A stretch of 64,000 nucleotides of DNA from UBA1240 sp045599185 (GCA_045599185.1 JAZRVO010000003.1:1-64000); one strand, 5' to 3'. Shown: positions 1-7,968, counted from the stretch's first letter. Notes: a model not told the origin generated them from the sequence alone. Made by a program: numbers and translations.

Positions 1-148
1 CGCTATATTTGATATTTGATATTTGATATTTGATATTTGATATTTGATATTTGATATTTGATATTTGATATTTGATATTTGATATTTGATATTTGATATT
101 TGATATTTGATATTTGATATTTGATATTTGATATTTGATATTAAACAT
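1..148 (-). CDS. Possible heptad-repeat protein, 5' part only (runs off window)
   Basis: An ATG at 148 opens a frame that stays open to the window edge (49 codons). After Met-Phe it reads Asn-Ile-Lys-Tyr-Gln-Ile-Ser over and over, because three 7-bp units make seven codons. GGGAG lies about 9 bases upstream of the ATG, and a promoter-like TTGAAA-N17-TATATT lies about 70 bases upstream, which is why I list it. The repeat is stop-free in all three minus-strand frames, so an open frame through it proves little. The function is unknown and the rest of the gene is outside the window. It could equally be non-coding satellite DNA. Confidence 0.35.
   Translation of the reverse strand, partial: MFNIKYQISNIKYQISNIKYQISNIKYQISNIKYQISNIKYQISNIKYS
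5..142. repeat. Perfect 7-bp tandem repeat (GATATTT), about 19.7 copies
   Basis: Positions 11-136 are 18 consecutive exact GATATTT units, flanked by partial units at 5-10 and 137-142, with no substitution. A 7-bp unit shifts reading frame with each gain or loss of one copy. The plus strand has TGA in every frame through the tract; the minus strand has no stop in any frame. Confidence 0.97.
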
Positions 149-214
149 TGTGACTTACTCCCTGTTTTTTTTGTCAATACCATTTGTAAAAAGCTAATAA
201 AGTTAATTTTTTAT

Positions 215-243
215 AATATAAAGCAATATACAGGATTTTTCAA
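215..243 (-). promoter_or_regulatory. Candidate promoter facing the heptad-repeat ORF
   Basis: On the minus strand TTGAAA (238-243) is followed after exactly 17 bases by TATATT (215-220). Predicted start is near 208, giving a leader of about 60 bases before the ATG at 148. Confidence 0.45.
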
Positions 244-252
244 TACAATAAC

Positions 253-295
253 TTTGTCATTCCGCATGTTCAGCATGACATTTCGGAATGACGAA
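253..295. repeat. Palindromic dispersed repeat (GTCATTCCG arms)
   Basis: GTCATTCCG (256-264) and CGGAATGAC (284-292) are perfect inverted arms, with a nested CATG/CATG pair. The inner TTCAGCATGACA (269-280) is identical to part of the perfect hairpin at 55451-55485. It follows the stop of the exporter gene but has no T run, so it is a repeat element rather than a standard terminator. Confidence 0.7.
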
Positions 296-301
296 AGCTG
301 C

Positions 302-1219
302 TTATTTTTTGTTTACGATGTAAATGCCTGCGGACGTAAGCAAAAGGGCTGCAAGGCCTGTAATGCCAAGCACAGAACCTTCCTTAAGGAAAACTGCAGA
401 AAGTATTACGCCAAAAACCGGGTTCATAAAACCAAAAACGGCAACCTTGGAAATGGGATTGTATTTTACAAGAATTCCCCAAAGCGAATATGCCACCGCC
501 GAAACAAAAGCCAGATAGCCCAGCAGAACAATGCCCTGCGCTGTTACAACCGGCAGCGTGCCGCCAAACACCGCGCCAACAAGCCCCATTACAAGGCCGC
601 CAATTATAAACTGATAGCCGCTAAGAACAATCGGGTCTTCTTGGGCAGAATAGCGTTTAAGCAGCACAGAAGAAAAGCCGTAGCAGAATGTTGAAAGAAA
701 AACAAGAAGATCACCCAGCCACAGCATTCCGCCGCCGCCCAAAGAATTGCCTGCAACGTTTATCAGCACCACGCCCGAAAAGCCCAGCACCGAACCGATT
801 ATTTTTTTAGCATTCAGTTTTTCCTGATGAAACAGAATGCAGGCTATAAAAATTGCAACGAAAACATTTGTTCCTTCCACGATAGAACCGCGCACGCCGG
901 TGGTGTACGCAAGACCAATGTAAAAGAAAATGTACTGACTAATTGTCTGCAACGAAGACAGCTTAAGTATTTTTCCCCACGACTGTTTCTGCGGTACCAA
1001 AAATTTTCTTCTGGTTATGCAGCCTATGGCAACGGCAAGAATACCGGCAAAGAAAAAGCGTACGCCTGCAAACAAAATCTGGGAAGGAATTTGGGAACTT
1101 TCAATTTGAAACAGGGAATAACCGATTTTGATGGAAGGAAATGCACTTCCCCACAAAAAACAGCAGACCAATGCGCCAGTCCAAACAACAATGGTTCTGG
1201 TAAAAAATTTTTCATTCAT
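302..1219 (-). CDS. EamA/DMT-family membrane transporter
   Basis: About 305 residues with roughly ten hydrophobic segments in two repeated halves, the layout of the drug/metabolite transporter superfamily (EamA domains). The first half holds the typical WGSAFPSIK stretch after helix 1. Substrate cannot be told from sequence; relatives export amino acids, nucleosides or metabolites. I choose the ATG at 1219: the frame also opens at a TTG at 1258, but that TTG coincides with a good -35 box (TTGTGG-N17-TAAACT, preceded by TGG), so the transcript should begin downstream of it. No ribosome site precedes 1219. It is transcribed divergently from the HAD phosphatase gene. Confidence 0.8.
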   Translation of the reverse strand: MNEKFFTRTIVVWTGALVCCFLWGSAFPSIKIGYSLFQIESSQIPSQILFAGVRFFFAGILAVAIGCITRRKFLVPQKQSWGKILKLSSLQTISQYIFFYIGLAYTTGVRGSIVEGTNVFVAIFIACILFHQEKLNAKKIIGSVLGFSGVVLINVAGNSLGGGGMLWLGDLLVFLSTFCYGFSSVLLKRYSAQEDPIVLSGYQFIIGGLVMGLVGAVFGGTLPVVTAQGIVLLGYLAFVSAVAYSLWGILVKYNPISKVAVFGFMNPVFGVILSAVFLKEGSVLGITGLAALLLTSAGIYIVNKK

Positions 1220-1229
1220 AACGGCTGCA

Positions 1230-1258
1230 AGTTTACCATTTTGAATGGCGCACCACAA
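1230..1258 (-). promoter_or_regulatory. Promoter of the EamA gene, near-leaderless
   Basis: Minus strand: TTGTGG (1253-1258), 17 bases, then TAAACT (1230-1235) with an extended TGG just before it. Only 10 bases separate the -10 box from ATG 1219, leaving a leader of about 3 bases. Confidence 0.5.
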
Positions 1259-1266
1259 TATTTACC

Positions 1267-1296
1267 TTGAAAATGGCAAATGATTTTTTCTATAAT
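1267..1296 (+). promoter_or_regulatory. Promoter of the HAD gene, leaderless
   Basis: TTGAAA (1267-1272), 18 bases, TATAAT (1291-1296). The ATG at 1302 sits five bases after the -10 box, where transcription itself should start. No Shine-Dalgarno sequence is present. Confidence 0.65.
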
Positions 1297-1301
1297 TAAG
1301 C

Positions 1302-2084
1302 ATGAAAAACATATCCATCATTCTTACCGATTTGGACGGAACTTTATTCCGCAACGACAAGACAATTTCTGCTTACACAATTGAAGTTATTAAAAAGGCG
1401 CAGGCCAAGGGCGTGCTGGTTGGCGTTTCTACGGCGCGTGCAATTGAAAGCGCAAAGGAATTTTTGGGCGAGTTTATGCCGGATTTTTACATTGCAAACG
1501 GCGGAGCGCTGGTTGTGGCAAACAACCGGGAAGTTTATTCATGCCAGTTTACAACAGAAGAAACGCGTAAAATGCTGGCCAGGGCTTACCAGGTTTGCGG
1601 CGAAAATGTTGAAATGACTTTGGATAATGCTTCTACCTTGTACTGGAACAGACCCGAAAATGAACGCGGCGACGAATTTACACGCCCAAAGGCTGAATTT
1701 TCGGATTTTAAGGATTTTAAGCTTCCTGCAATGAAAATTTGCGTGGCCATTACTGATGAAAATATTGCAAAGCAAATTGCCGCAAGCATTGGGGTGCAAA
1801 ATGTTGACATCAAGCCTTTTTCAGATATTCCCTGGTACAAGTTCAGCAAGGCAAACGCCACAAAAGAAAAGGCGGTTTTGGCTTTGGCAGAATATTTGAA
1901 CGTGCCGGTGTGCAACATGGCGGCGTTTGGCGATGATTTTACGGATATTGGAATGCTGAAACTTTGCGGGCGCGGTGTTGCTATGGAAAACGCAATTCCG
2001 CAGGTAAAGGAAGCGGCGGACGAAATAACGCTTTGCAATATGGAAGACGGCGTTGCCCGCTGGATTGAAAAAAATATTCTATAG
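1302..2084 (+). CDS. Cof-type HAD-family phosphatase
   Basis: 260 residues. The N-terminal DLDGTLFRND is HAD motif I (nucleophile Asp10 and acid Asp12), and GDDFTDIGML near residue 208 is motif IV with the Mg-binding acidic residues. Size and a large cap between the motifs place it in the Cof/IIB group, cytosolic phosphatases that act on sugar phosphates, phosphorylated cofactors or similar small molecules. The exact substrate is not readable. The start codon lies directly at the predicted transcription start, so the message is probably leaderless. A strong hairpin terminator follows, so it is a single-gene unit. Confidence 0.88.
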   Translation: MKNISIILTDLDGTLFRNDKTISAYTIEVIKKAQAKGVLVGVSTARAIESAKEFLGEFMPDFYIANGGALVVANNREVYSCQFTTEETRKMLARAYQVCGENVEMTLDNASTLYWNRPENERGDEFTRPKAEFSDFKDFKLPAMKICVAITDENIAKQIAASIGVQNVDIKPFSDIPWYKFSKANATKEKAVLALAEYLNVPVCNMAAFGDDFTDIGMLKLCGRGVAMENAIPQVKEAADEITLCNMEDGVARWIEKNIL

Positions 2085-2127
2085 TCTCTGCAAATGCTGA
2101 AATGTTTTGTATTTTGCTGTAAGGCGT

Positions 2128-2175
2128 AAAAAAAGGCTGCAACCGTCATTTTTTAATGGCAATTGCAGCCTTTTT
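2128..2175. terminator. Hairpin terminator after the HAD gene
   Basis: AAAAAGGCTGCAA pairs with TTGCAGCCTTTTT, with an inner CATT/AATG helix. T runs on both strands make it usable in either direction. The 120 bases after it, up to the next gene end, show no feature I can support. Confidence 0.85.
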
Positions 2176-2297
2176 GTTAAACCACGCCACAAGTTTTTGC
2201 GGCTTGCAGTTTGTGGTTTGCCGTTATGGCGCAGCCTGCGGTTTTTGGCGCGGTTTTTGCCTGCTGATTTTGCGGCAAAAGGGCGCGTTTACAGCGT

Positions 2298-2915
2298 TTA
2301 CCTTATAAAGTTTGTCCACTGGTGCTCTTCCTTTTCAGGAAGGCCGTATTTTTCTTTTCCAAGGGCAATGCTTTTCATAAGGAAAGCCATGTTTTTTGCC
2401 AAAACTCTTACAGTCTGAAGGCCTTCCGCATCCTGGTTTACGTCACCGGGTGCGCCGCCGTGAACGCTGTTCCAGTACTGGCTGGAAGCAACGGGCATTC
2501 CGCTTATTGTAAAAAACTTGTTTAAGGTGTCAAATGTTGCAGAACAGCCGCCGCGACGGGCAATTACAACGCTTGCACCAACTTTCATGGTTTTGTCAAA
2601 AGGCGAACTGTAAAAAAGGCGCTGCAGCAATGCTTCCAAAGTTGCGTTTACGCTGGCATAATAAACCGGCGTACCCAAAACCAAACCGTCTGCATCCTTA
2701 AACTTTTGGGCAATTTCGTTTACTTCGTCATTAAAAACGCATTTGCCGGTTTCGCCGCAGGAATTGCAGCCAATGCAGCCGCGAATAGCCTTATTGCCAA
2801 CGTTCACCATTTCTACTTCAATATTTTCCTGCTGAAAAACCTTAACCATTTCCTGCAAGGAAATTGCCGTGTTTCCGTTTGCGTGGGGACTTCCGTTCAA
2901 AATCAAAACCTTCAT
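2298..2915 (-). CDS. Flavodoxin-fold NAD(P)H/FMN reductase (iron-sulfur flavoprotein-like)
   Basis: 205 residues. The opening MKVLILNGSPHANGNT is the FMN-phosphate binding loop of the NADPH-dependent FMN reductase family, and GTPVYYASVNATLEALLQR is the second flavin-contact region. The CIGCNSCGETGKC segment (about residues 47-59) is a compact cysteine motif like that of iron-sulfur flavoproteins, so an Fe-S cluster is possible. Expected role is cytosolic electron transfer or quinone/flavin reduction. It starts 9 bases after the esterase gene, with AGGAG before the ATG, so the two form an operon. Confidence 0.82.
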   Translation of the reverse strand: MKVLILNGSPHANGNTAISLQEMVKVFQQENIEVEMVNVGNKAIRGCIGCNSCGETGKCVFNDEVNEIAQKFKDADGLVLGTPVYYASVNATLEALLQRLFYSSPFDKTMKVGASVVIARRGGCSATFDTLNKFFTISGMPVASSQYWNSVHGGAPGDVNQDAEGLQTVRVLAKNMAFLMKSIALGKEKYGLPEKEEHQWTNFIR

Positions 2916-2924
2916 AATTCGCTC

Positions 2925-4118
2925 CTATTCATTTAAAAATTCTTCTATTTCTTTCCATGCTTTTTTGCCTTCAGGCATAAACTCGCCTGCCTGCTGAAAA
3001 ACATGGTACATGCCTTCAAAAACCGAAAGCTTTGCGTCTACGTTTTTTGCAATTGCCTTTTCGTAAACCATTTCACTGTCACTTAAAAGCACTTCCCACG
3101 AACCAACCTGAATCAGCATCGGGGGAAAATTGTCGTACTGGCCATAAACCGGCGAAAGATACGGATTGAACAAATCTGTGTCACCGGCGTACAGTGCCGT
3201 CATCGGTTTCTGGTCTTCTTTTACGGGTTCGGGCTTTGCATTTTTCAGCACGCCAAACATCGGGTCGTTAAAATGGTTCGTTTCGTGAGATTTTCCCGTG
3301 CTGGCAAGGTCTGCCCACGGCGAAAGGCAGATTATTTTTTCAGGAAGAGCCATTCCCATGTCGCGCAGTTTAAGGCACATGGCAAGCACAAGGTTTCCGC
3401 CTGCACTGTCGCCTACAACGGTTATGTTTTCGGGTTTCCAGCCGTTTTCAATAATCCAGTTCCACGCAGCAAGGGCATCGTCCAGCGCCGCAGGAAAAAC
3501 ATATTCCGGGGCAATACGGTAATCAATGTTCAAAACGCTGGCACCTTTTGCCAGTTTTGAATATTTTACGGCCATGTTCCTGTACAAGTCTGTCATTCCA
3601 ATTACGTAAGCACCACCGTGAATTTCAAAAATCAGTTTTTCAGATTCTGAACCTTCGGCTTTTAAAAGTTCAACCGGAACGCCGCAGTTTATTTTTGTAT
3701 TGGTATAGCCTTTGGGCGGCTGCCATTCTGAACCGGCAGAAGAAAGTTTTGCACCGGCAGCAAGCATTCCGTCGCCTTTCATTGCAGGAAGGTTTCTTGC
3801 AAAGCGTATGGTTTCGCGCACCAGCGTTCCGCGGTAGGAAACTTTCAAATCCGGGCGGGAAAAAACACAGTTTGCCTGCAATGCAATCAGCGCAAGCAGG
3901 TAAATCCACAGTTTGTTAAAACCGGCCACACCGCCGCCCAGCAGTTTTTCCCAGTATTTTGAAAACCTGAAAAATACAAGACCGCAAAGCAAAATGGCAA
4001 AAAACAGCCAGCCGCCAGCGCTAGCATCCAGCAGTGCAAGCTGAAAACATGCGCAGCCAAATGCCAAAAGAACAAAAATTACAAATCCTATAAGTTTGCC
4101 AGTTGTAATGTTTTTCAT
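2925..4118 (-). CDS. Membrane-anchored alpha/beta hydrolase (HSL-type esterase)
   Basis: 397 residues. Three hydrophobic segments occupy roughly residues 8-85, followed by a catalytic domain. HGGAY (about residue 168) is the oxyanion-hole motif of the hormone-sensitive-lipase group, GDSAGGN (about 238) carries the nucleophilic serine, and a late Asp plus the His in MYHVFQQ complete the triad. It should hydrolyse short acyl esters, such as acetyl groups on plant polysaccharides or lipids, at the membrane; the substrate is inferred only from the neighbouring GH8 gene. AGGAGAAGG precedes the ATG. It is first in a two-gene operon with the flavin reductase. Confidence 0.83.
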   Translation of the reverse strand: MKNITTGKLIGFVIFVLLAFGCACFQLALLDASAGGWLFFAILLCGLVFFRFSKYWEKLLGGGVAGFNKLWIYLLALIALQANCVFSRPDLKVSYRGTLVRETIRFARNLPAMKGDGMLAAGAKLSSAGSEWQPPKGYTNTKINCGVPVELLKAEGSESEKLIFEIHGGAYVIGMTDLYRNMAVKYSKLAKGASVLNIDYRIAPEYVFPAALDDALAAWNWIIENGWKPENITVVGDSAGGNLVLAMCLKLRDMGMALPEKIICLSPWADLASTGKSHETNHFNDPMFGVLKNAKPEPVKEDQKPMTALYAGDTDLFNPYLSPVYGQYDNFPPMLIQVGSWEVLLSDSEMVYEKAIAKNVDAKLSVFEGMYHVFQQAGEFMPEGKKAWKEIEEFLNE

Positions 4119-4307
4119 TTACACCTTCTCCTGTAAAAATTTCTGCAATTTTTTTATGAATTTTCATACTTTCACAATTCAAATGCTTTTTAAAGTTTTC
4201 ACTACAAACCATAAAAAATATGAAAAATAAAAAAAACTACCGTTATAAACAGCCATAACATAACAATATATGGCAATAATGAAAATGGCTTTACAGTATA
4301 TAAGCAT

Positions 4308-4356
4308 AAAAAAAAAGCAGGCATTTTTAAAGATTTTTCATTTTAAAAATACCTGC
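4308..4356 (-). terminator. Terminator downstream of the GH8 gene
   Basis: GCAGGCATTTTTAAA (4317-4331) pairs with TTTAAAAATACCTGC (4342-4356) with one mismatch. The A run at 4308-4316 becomes a U run when read on the minus strand. Confidence 0.65.
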
Positions 4357-4451
4357 AAAATTTAAACGTATTTTTTACCGTGCACAATAAATAGCCCAAA
4401 CTTCAAGTTTTAAATATTTGCCTGAAAAATGTAGTGTAATTTTATAAAAAG

Positions 4452-4531
4452 CAACCGCAGGCAGGCACGAACAAAAAAAAAACACATCGTGCGCATGCAC
4501 AAGTCTTTTTTTTGTGGCAGGGACTGCCTGA
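4452..4531. repeat. Dispersed repeat, copy A
   Basis: This stretch matches 53587-53671 over about 80 bases: GCAGGCAGGCACG against GCAGACAGGCACG, then ATGCACAAGTCTTTTTTTT in both. GGCAG and CTGCC at the ends, and ACAAAAAAAA with TTTTTTTTGT inside, can fold into a long hairpin with a loop containing TCGTGCGCATGC. Confidence 0.7.
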
Positions 4532-4581
4532 AGAATTTTATTGTAAATTATTCAACAACATTCGGGCTAAATATAAAAAAA

Positions 4582-5694
4582 TTAAACTTCCGGCGTGTAT
4601 TTGCCGCTTAGCGCAAGCATTGCAAACATGTACAGGCAGTTGTCGTAATAGCGGCGTTCACCTGTGCGCAGCGGTGTTTCCCAAAAGCGGCGAACTATTT
4701 TTTCGGCGTTTGCCTTTGCTGCCGGAGAACATGCCAGCGTTGTCTGTGCCAGACCAGCCAAAAGCGCAACCGGGTGCAGTGCCTTTTCGTCTTCGCCTTT
4801 GACATTTTTAATTACAGTTCCGTCAATTTTATATTTCTTAAAATCTTCTGTTGGAATATCCGCAAAAAAATTAATTAAATTGTCTGCAATTTTAGAAAAT
4901 TCCTTATTTTCCCCATTCCAAAGCACATCCAGACCAATGTTTGCGCCTGTTCTGTAAGCGTCGCTGTAAAAATCGCCGTGATCTTCCGGCGGTCCATACG
5001 GGTTTGGCGTTCCGTCATAATTTGCATATTCAGGGTTCATGCCCGTTACAGGGTGGCAGGCTTTTACCAAAAACTTACGGCTGGCTTCTTCCGCACGTTT
5101 CCAAAACGGCCGGTCGGCTTCATCTGCCCAAAGGGCAAAATAATGATAAAAATGCATAAGATGGTAAGACGGGTCGCTGAATGAACAGCCGGGAACAAAG
5201 GCGATAAGGGCTTCATCTTTCTTCCACATTGGAATTTCGTGGTGCAGGACGGTTCGTAAAATTTTTTTTGCCCAGTATGTATAATTGTAAATGCCCTCGC
5301 CGTCTCCCCATTTTTTTCCGGCAAGGAACAAAGCCATTGCATAAAATTCTTCGCCATCCGGGGCCGGACCAAAAGCGTTTTTCTTTCCGTCAGGAGCAAC
5401 AGACCATGCAAAATATCCGCGCAGGTAGCCTTCGTCCATGTACATGAATTCCATGGAAAATTTCCACATGCGGTCAAATATTTCCTTTTTGTCCAGAAGA
5501 ACGCACATAAGCATTCCGTAAGACATACCCTCGGTTCTGGCATCGCAGTTTCCTGTATCCATAAAATAACCGGTATCGCGCAAACCTTCAAAATAAAAAC
5601 GATTTATTCCTTCAAAAATAGCATAGAAAGTGTCGTTTACTCTGTTTTCAATTTCTTCAGCTGAATAGCCGTAGTCTAAAAATGTGTTTTTCAT
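4582..5694 (-). CDS. GH8 reducing-end xylose-releasing exo-oligoxylanase
   Basis: 370 residues. DARTEGMSYGM (residues 51-61) carries the general-acid Glu55 of family GH8, and GPAPDGEEFYAMALFLAG and the PPEDHGDFYSDAYRTGANIG block (general-base Asp) are characteristic of the Rex subgroup (EC 3.2.1.156). Rex enzymes remove xylose from the reducing end of xylo-oligosaccharides. There is no signal peptide, so it should act in the cytosol on imported oligosaccharides. A TATATT box lies 8 bases before the ATG and no ribosome site is seen, suggesting a leaderless message. It is a single-gene unit ended by the hairpin at 4308-4356. Confidence 0.88.
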   Translation of the reverse strand: MKNTFLDYGYSAEEIENRVNDTFYAIFEGINRFYFEGLRDTGYFMDTGNCDARTEGMSYGMLMCVLLDKKEIFDRMWKFSMEFMYMDEGYLRGYFAWSVAPDGKKNAFGPAPDGEEFYAMALFLAGKKWGDGEGIYNYTYWAKKILRTVLHHEIPMWKKDEALIAFVPGCSFSDPSYHLMHFYHYFALWADEADRPFWKRAEEASRKFLVKACHPVTGMNPEYANYDGTPNPYGPPEDHGDFYSDAYRTGANIGLDVLWNGENKEFSKIADNLINFFADIPTEDFKKYKIDGTVIKNVKGEDEKALHPVALLAGLAQTTLACSPAAKANAEKIVRRFWETPLRTGERRYYDNCLYMFAMLALSGKYTPEV

Positions 5695-5702
5695 AAGTTA
5701 AG

Positions 5703-5708
5703 AATATA
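5703..5708 (-). promoter_or_regulatory. -10 box of the GH8 gene
   Basis: TATATT on the minus strand, 8 bases from the ATG at 5694. No clear -35 hexamer. Confidence 0.4.
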
Positions 5709-5836
5709 TTATTTGAACGATTTTAAATCTACAATTGCCATTTTTAACACGAAAGAAAATTTACAGTTTTGATGGAAGCGAAATTTTGAAGAACACTTTA
5801 CCTGTTTTCAGCCATCGGCCAAATTACAAATAGCAA

Positions 5837-7060
5837 TTAAATAATCCACGCCGGAACATACCAGTTATTTCTGTCCAGCGGGAAAACATCGCCTGCCATA
5901 CAGATTACTGCACCTGTTCCAACTTTTTTGTTGTCTGCTTCGATTGAATCCAGAGCATTGAAATTTTTTGTCGGTTTAACAGGGTTTGCACTCTTTTTAA
6001 TTTCTATTGGATACGCAATTCCATTTTTATATAAAACCAAATCGATTTCTTTTTTGTTTGAATCCCTATAATAATACAGAGGCGGCTTTTTTCCACGATT
6101 GAGATAACTTTTCACAATTTCACTTACAATCCATGTTTCAAAAAACTCGCCGCTTACAGAACTATTTTCAAGAACACTTGGATTTTCCCAGCCCATAAGA
6201 TAAGCACAAAGACCAGTATCCAAAAAATACATGCGAGGAGATTTTATAACTCGCTTTAATGCATTGCTGGAAAAAGGTTCAACCAGGGTTACAATTCCGC
6301 TAGAAATTAAAATAGAAAGCCAATGTTTAGCTGTAGGACTAGAAATTTCAGTTTCCTGCGCCAGAGTTTCATAATTCAAAACCGTTCCGGTTCTGGCGGC
6401 AACAACTTTTATGAATTTTAAAAATGCCGTTTCATTTCCAACCTGTTCAAGTTCACGCACATCACGACTTAAATAAGTTTCAAGATATGACTCAAAATAA
6501 ATGTTCAGATTTACATTTTCAACTTCATACAAATGAGGAAAAGAGCCTTTGAAAATTCTTTCAAAAACTCCGTTTATATCCATTCGTTTTGCACAATCGA
6601 GCCGCCGAATCAATTTATCAGGATTAACTTCAAATTCGTCAAAATTATTATTGTAAATCTCACTGTTAGAAAGTCCAAGCAACGGAACAATTCCAACACG
6701 TCCGGCCAAAGATTCAGTAACATTTTTCATCAAATTAAACATCTGACTTCCGGTAAGCCAGAAATCGCCAGGACGTTTTCTTTCGTCCACAATTATTTTT
6801 ATAAAAGGAAAAAGTTCAGGTGCATATTGAACTTCGTCTATCAAAACTGGCGGTGAATAGCGCTGCAAAAAAAGTTCAGGATCAGTTTTGGCCAATGCAC
6901 GAATTGAAGGATTATCGAGAGAAACAATTTTTCTGCTTTTATCGGCAATAGAATTTAATAACGTAGATTTACCAACCTGTCTTGGACCGGAAACCAATAC
7001 TACCGGAAAGGTTTTAGAAACATCAATTATTGTATTTTTTGCATTTCTTTCAAAAATCAT
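5837..7060 (-). CDS. DUF4143-type AAA ATPase
   Basis: About 407 residues. SGPRQVGKST near the N-terminus is the Walker A loop, VLIDEVQYAPELFP is Walker B, and LTGSQMF is sensor 1. A middle winged-helix-like segment and a C-terminal nuclease-like portion (YYYRDSNKKEIDLVLYKNG, then IEIKKS) follow, the usual layout of the AAA_14/DUF4143 family. Members are common in accessory DNA and their role is not established; the C-terminal E-x-D and EIK residues resemble a restriction-endonuclease-like fold. I prefer ATG 7060 over ATG 7090 because the upstream codon lies inside a TTGACA promoter. Confidence 0.82.
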   Translation of the reverse strand: MIFERNAKNTIIDVSKTFPVVLVSGPRQVGKSTLLNSIADKSRKIVSLDNPSIRALAKTDPELFLQRYSPPVLIDEVQYAPELFPFIKIIVDERKRPGDFWLTGSQMFNLMKNVTESLAGRVGIVPLLGLSNSEIYNNNFDEFEVNPDKLIRRLDCAKRMDINGVFERIFKGSFPHLYEVENVNLNIYFESYLETYLSRDVRELEQVGNETAFLKFIKVVAARTGTVLNYETLAQETEISSPTAKHWLSILISSGIVTLVEPFSSNALKRVIKSPRMYFLDTGLCAYLMGWENPSVLENSSVSGEFFETWIVSEIVKSYLNRGKKPPLYYYRDSNKKEIDLVLYKNGIAYPIEIKKSANPVKPTKNFNALDSIEADNKKVGTGAVICMAGDVFPLDRNNWYVPAWII

Positions 7061-7067
7061 GATACAA

Positions 7068-7095
7068 TTTTTATGCAAATCTAAAATCATGTCAA
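7068..7095 (-). promoter_or_regulatory. Promoter of the DUF4143 ATPase gene
   Basis: Minus strand: TTGACA (7090-7095), 16 bases, TAAAAA (7068-7073), then 7 bases to ATG 7060. The -35 is perfect, the -10 poor. No ribosome site, so the message would be leaderless. Confidence 0.45.
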
Positions 7096-7116
7096 TGGAT
7101 TTTATGCAAATCTAAA
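7069..7116. repeat. 17-bp direct repeat over the ATPase promoter
   Basis: TTTTATGCAAATCTAAA occurs exactly at 7069-7085 and 7100-7116, 31 bases apart, about three helical turns. An inverted partial copy (TTTGCATAAA) sits at 7130-7139. One copy overlaps the -10 side and the other lies just upstream of the -35, as expected for a repressor site. Confidence 0.7.
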
Positions 7117-7172
7117 GCGGTATTTTATTTTTGCATAAATTGTTAAATATCTGACGAAACCAAGCTTTTGCA

Positions 7173-7210
7173 AATGGGCAGTTACTTAAAAAAGCAGAAA
7201 TAAACGGCGT
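7173..7210. repeat. Left border repeat of the toxin-antitoxin cassette
   Basis: The last 20 bases, AAAGCAGAAATAAACGGCGT (7191-7210), are identical to 8258-8277, and the preceding 18 bases are similar. Read on the minus strand it encodes Ala-Val-Tyr-Phe-Cys-Phe-Phe-Lys-stop, a duplicate of the last codons of the membrane protein gene at 8249-8437 (Ala-Val-Tyr-Phe-Cys-Phe-Tyr-Lys-stop). Confidence 0.8.
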
Positions 7211-7224
7211 GTATTTATTTCAAT

Positions 7225-7656
7225 CTATTCTTCAAACCAGTTTTCCACCATTAAGGCAGACACTTGTTTAATATCTTCAAAATCTTTTACATTGCGGGTA
7301 ACAAGCACCAGATTATTCGCAATGGCGGTAGCGGCAATCATGGAATCTGCCAGAGGAGCTTTTTTTCCTTTTTGCTCAAGCCTTTCCCGAACATCTGAGT
7401 GAATCCAGCTGGCATGAATATCAAAAGGAATTATTTCGTAATTTGTCTGAATAAAGTCAACATTAAATCTAAAAAGGTCATTTCGCTTTTTACTTTCTGG
7501 CATTTTCTTTACACCATAAAGCATTTCTTCAAAGCCAACTGAAGAAAGTGTGGAAATATTCTTTGTTTCTTGTAATTTTTTTACTACAACCGGATTTGGA
7601 TGAGGCTTTGTAATTTCAGAAATTATATTTGTATCAAGCAAATAAACAGGCTGCAT
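7225..7656 (-). CDS. vapC: VapC-type PIN-domain toxin
   Basis: 143 residues. YLLDTNIISE at the N-terminus carries the first PIN acidic residue (Asp8). Glu43 in GFEEML, the Asp in PLADSMIAATA and the Asp in VTRNVKDFEDI supply the other metal ligands of a PIN ribonuclease. VapC toxins cleave tRNA or rRNA to halt growth. The ATG follows the antitoxin stop after three bases, with GGAGAG upstream, so the two are translationally coupled. The gene ends 15 bases before a duplicated gene-end repeat. Confidence 0.88.
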   Translation of the reverse strand: MQPVYLLDTNIISEITKPHPNPVVVKKLQETKNISTLSSVGFEEMLYGVKKMPESKKRNDLFRFNVDFIQTNYEIIPFDIHASWIHSDVRERLEQKGKKAPLADSMIAATAIANNLVLVTRNVKDFEDIKQVSALMVENWFEE

Positions 7657-7659
7657 TTA

Positions 7660-7968
7660 TCAATCTCTCCATTCAAAATCTTCCGGATGACGGACATCAG
7701 GTTCTATTGTTCTTGGGATATTAAAAATCTCATCGATTTCTTCATTAGTTGTAGTGGATAACCAGTCGCTGGCATTTTCTCGCCATTCCATCACTTTTTT
7801 CATAAAAATTTGCCCCTCGGTCTTCTGTTCTTGAACTACATCTTCTTCAGAAACAATTCTTGCAACCGGTTTTCCGTGCCTGGTAATCTGAACCGTTTCT
7901 CCATTTTCCACAAGGTGAATGAAATACGGAAGCCTGTTTTTTACTTCAAAAATTGGAACTGCTGTCAT
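7660..7968 (-). CDS. Phd/YefM-family antitoxin
   Basis: 102 residues. The N-terminal FEVKNRLPYFIHLVENGETVQITRHGKPVARIV is a clear Phd/YefM DNA-binding domain. The C-terminal half (acidic, Trp-containing, ending in HPEDFEWRD) should wrap the PIN toxin. Such antitoxins repress their own operon with the toxin as co-repressor. AGAGGT precedes the ATG. The pairing with VapC rather than a RelE/Doc toxin is a known mixed arrangement. A palindrome and a TTGACA promoter lie just upstream. Confidence 0.88.
   Translation of the reverse strand: MTAVPIFEVKNRLPYFIHLVENGETVQITRHGKPVARIVSEEDVVQEQKTEGQIFMKKVMEWRENASDWLSTTTNEEIDEIFNIPRTIEPDVRHPEDFEWRD

Larger units (their letters stand above)
4119..4581. other. 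463-base intergenic region
   Basis: No convincing gene. It is very AT-rich and holds a minus-strand terminator (4308-4356) and one copy of a dispersed repeat (4452-4531), each listed separately. The remainder shows nothing I can support. Confidence 0.7.

Noticed and set aside
5..142. CRISPR-like repeat array
   Set aside because: Units are contiguous 7-mers without spacers.
128..694. 188-codon plus-strand frame over the heptad repeat and exporter gene
   Set aside because: It runs antisense to the EamA gene, has no ribosome site, and its composition is that of an antisense shadow.
1219..1258. TTG start at 1258 for the EamA transporter
   Set aside because: The TTG coincides with a -35 box spaced 17 bases from an extended -10, so it should lie upstream of the transcript.
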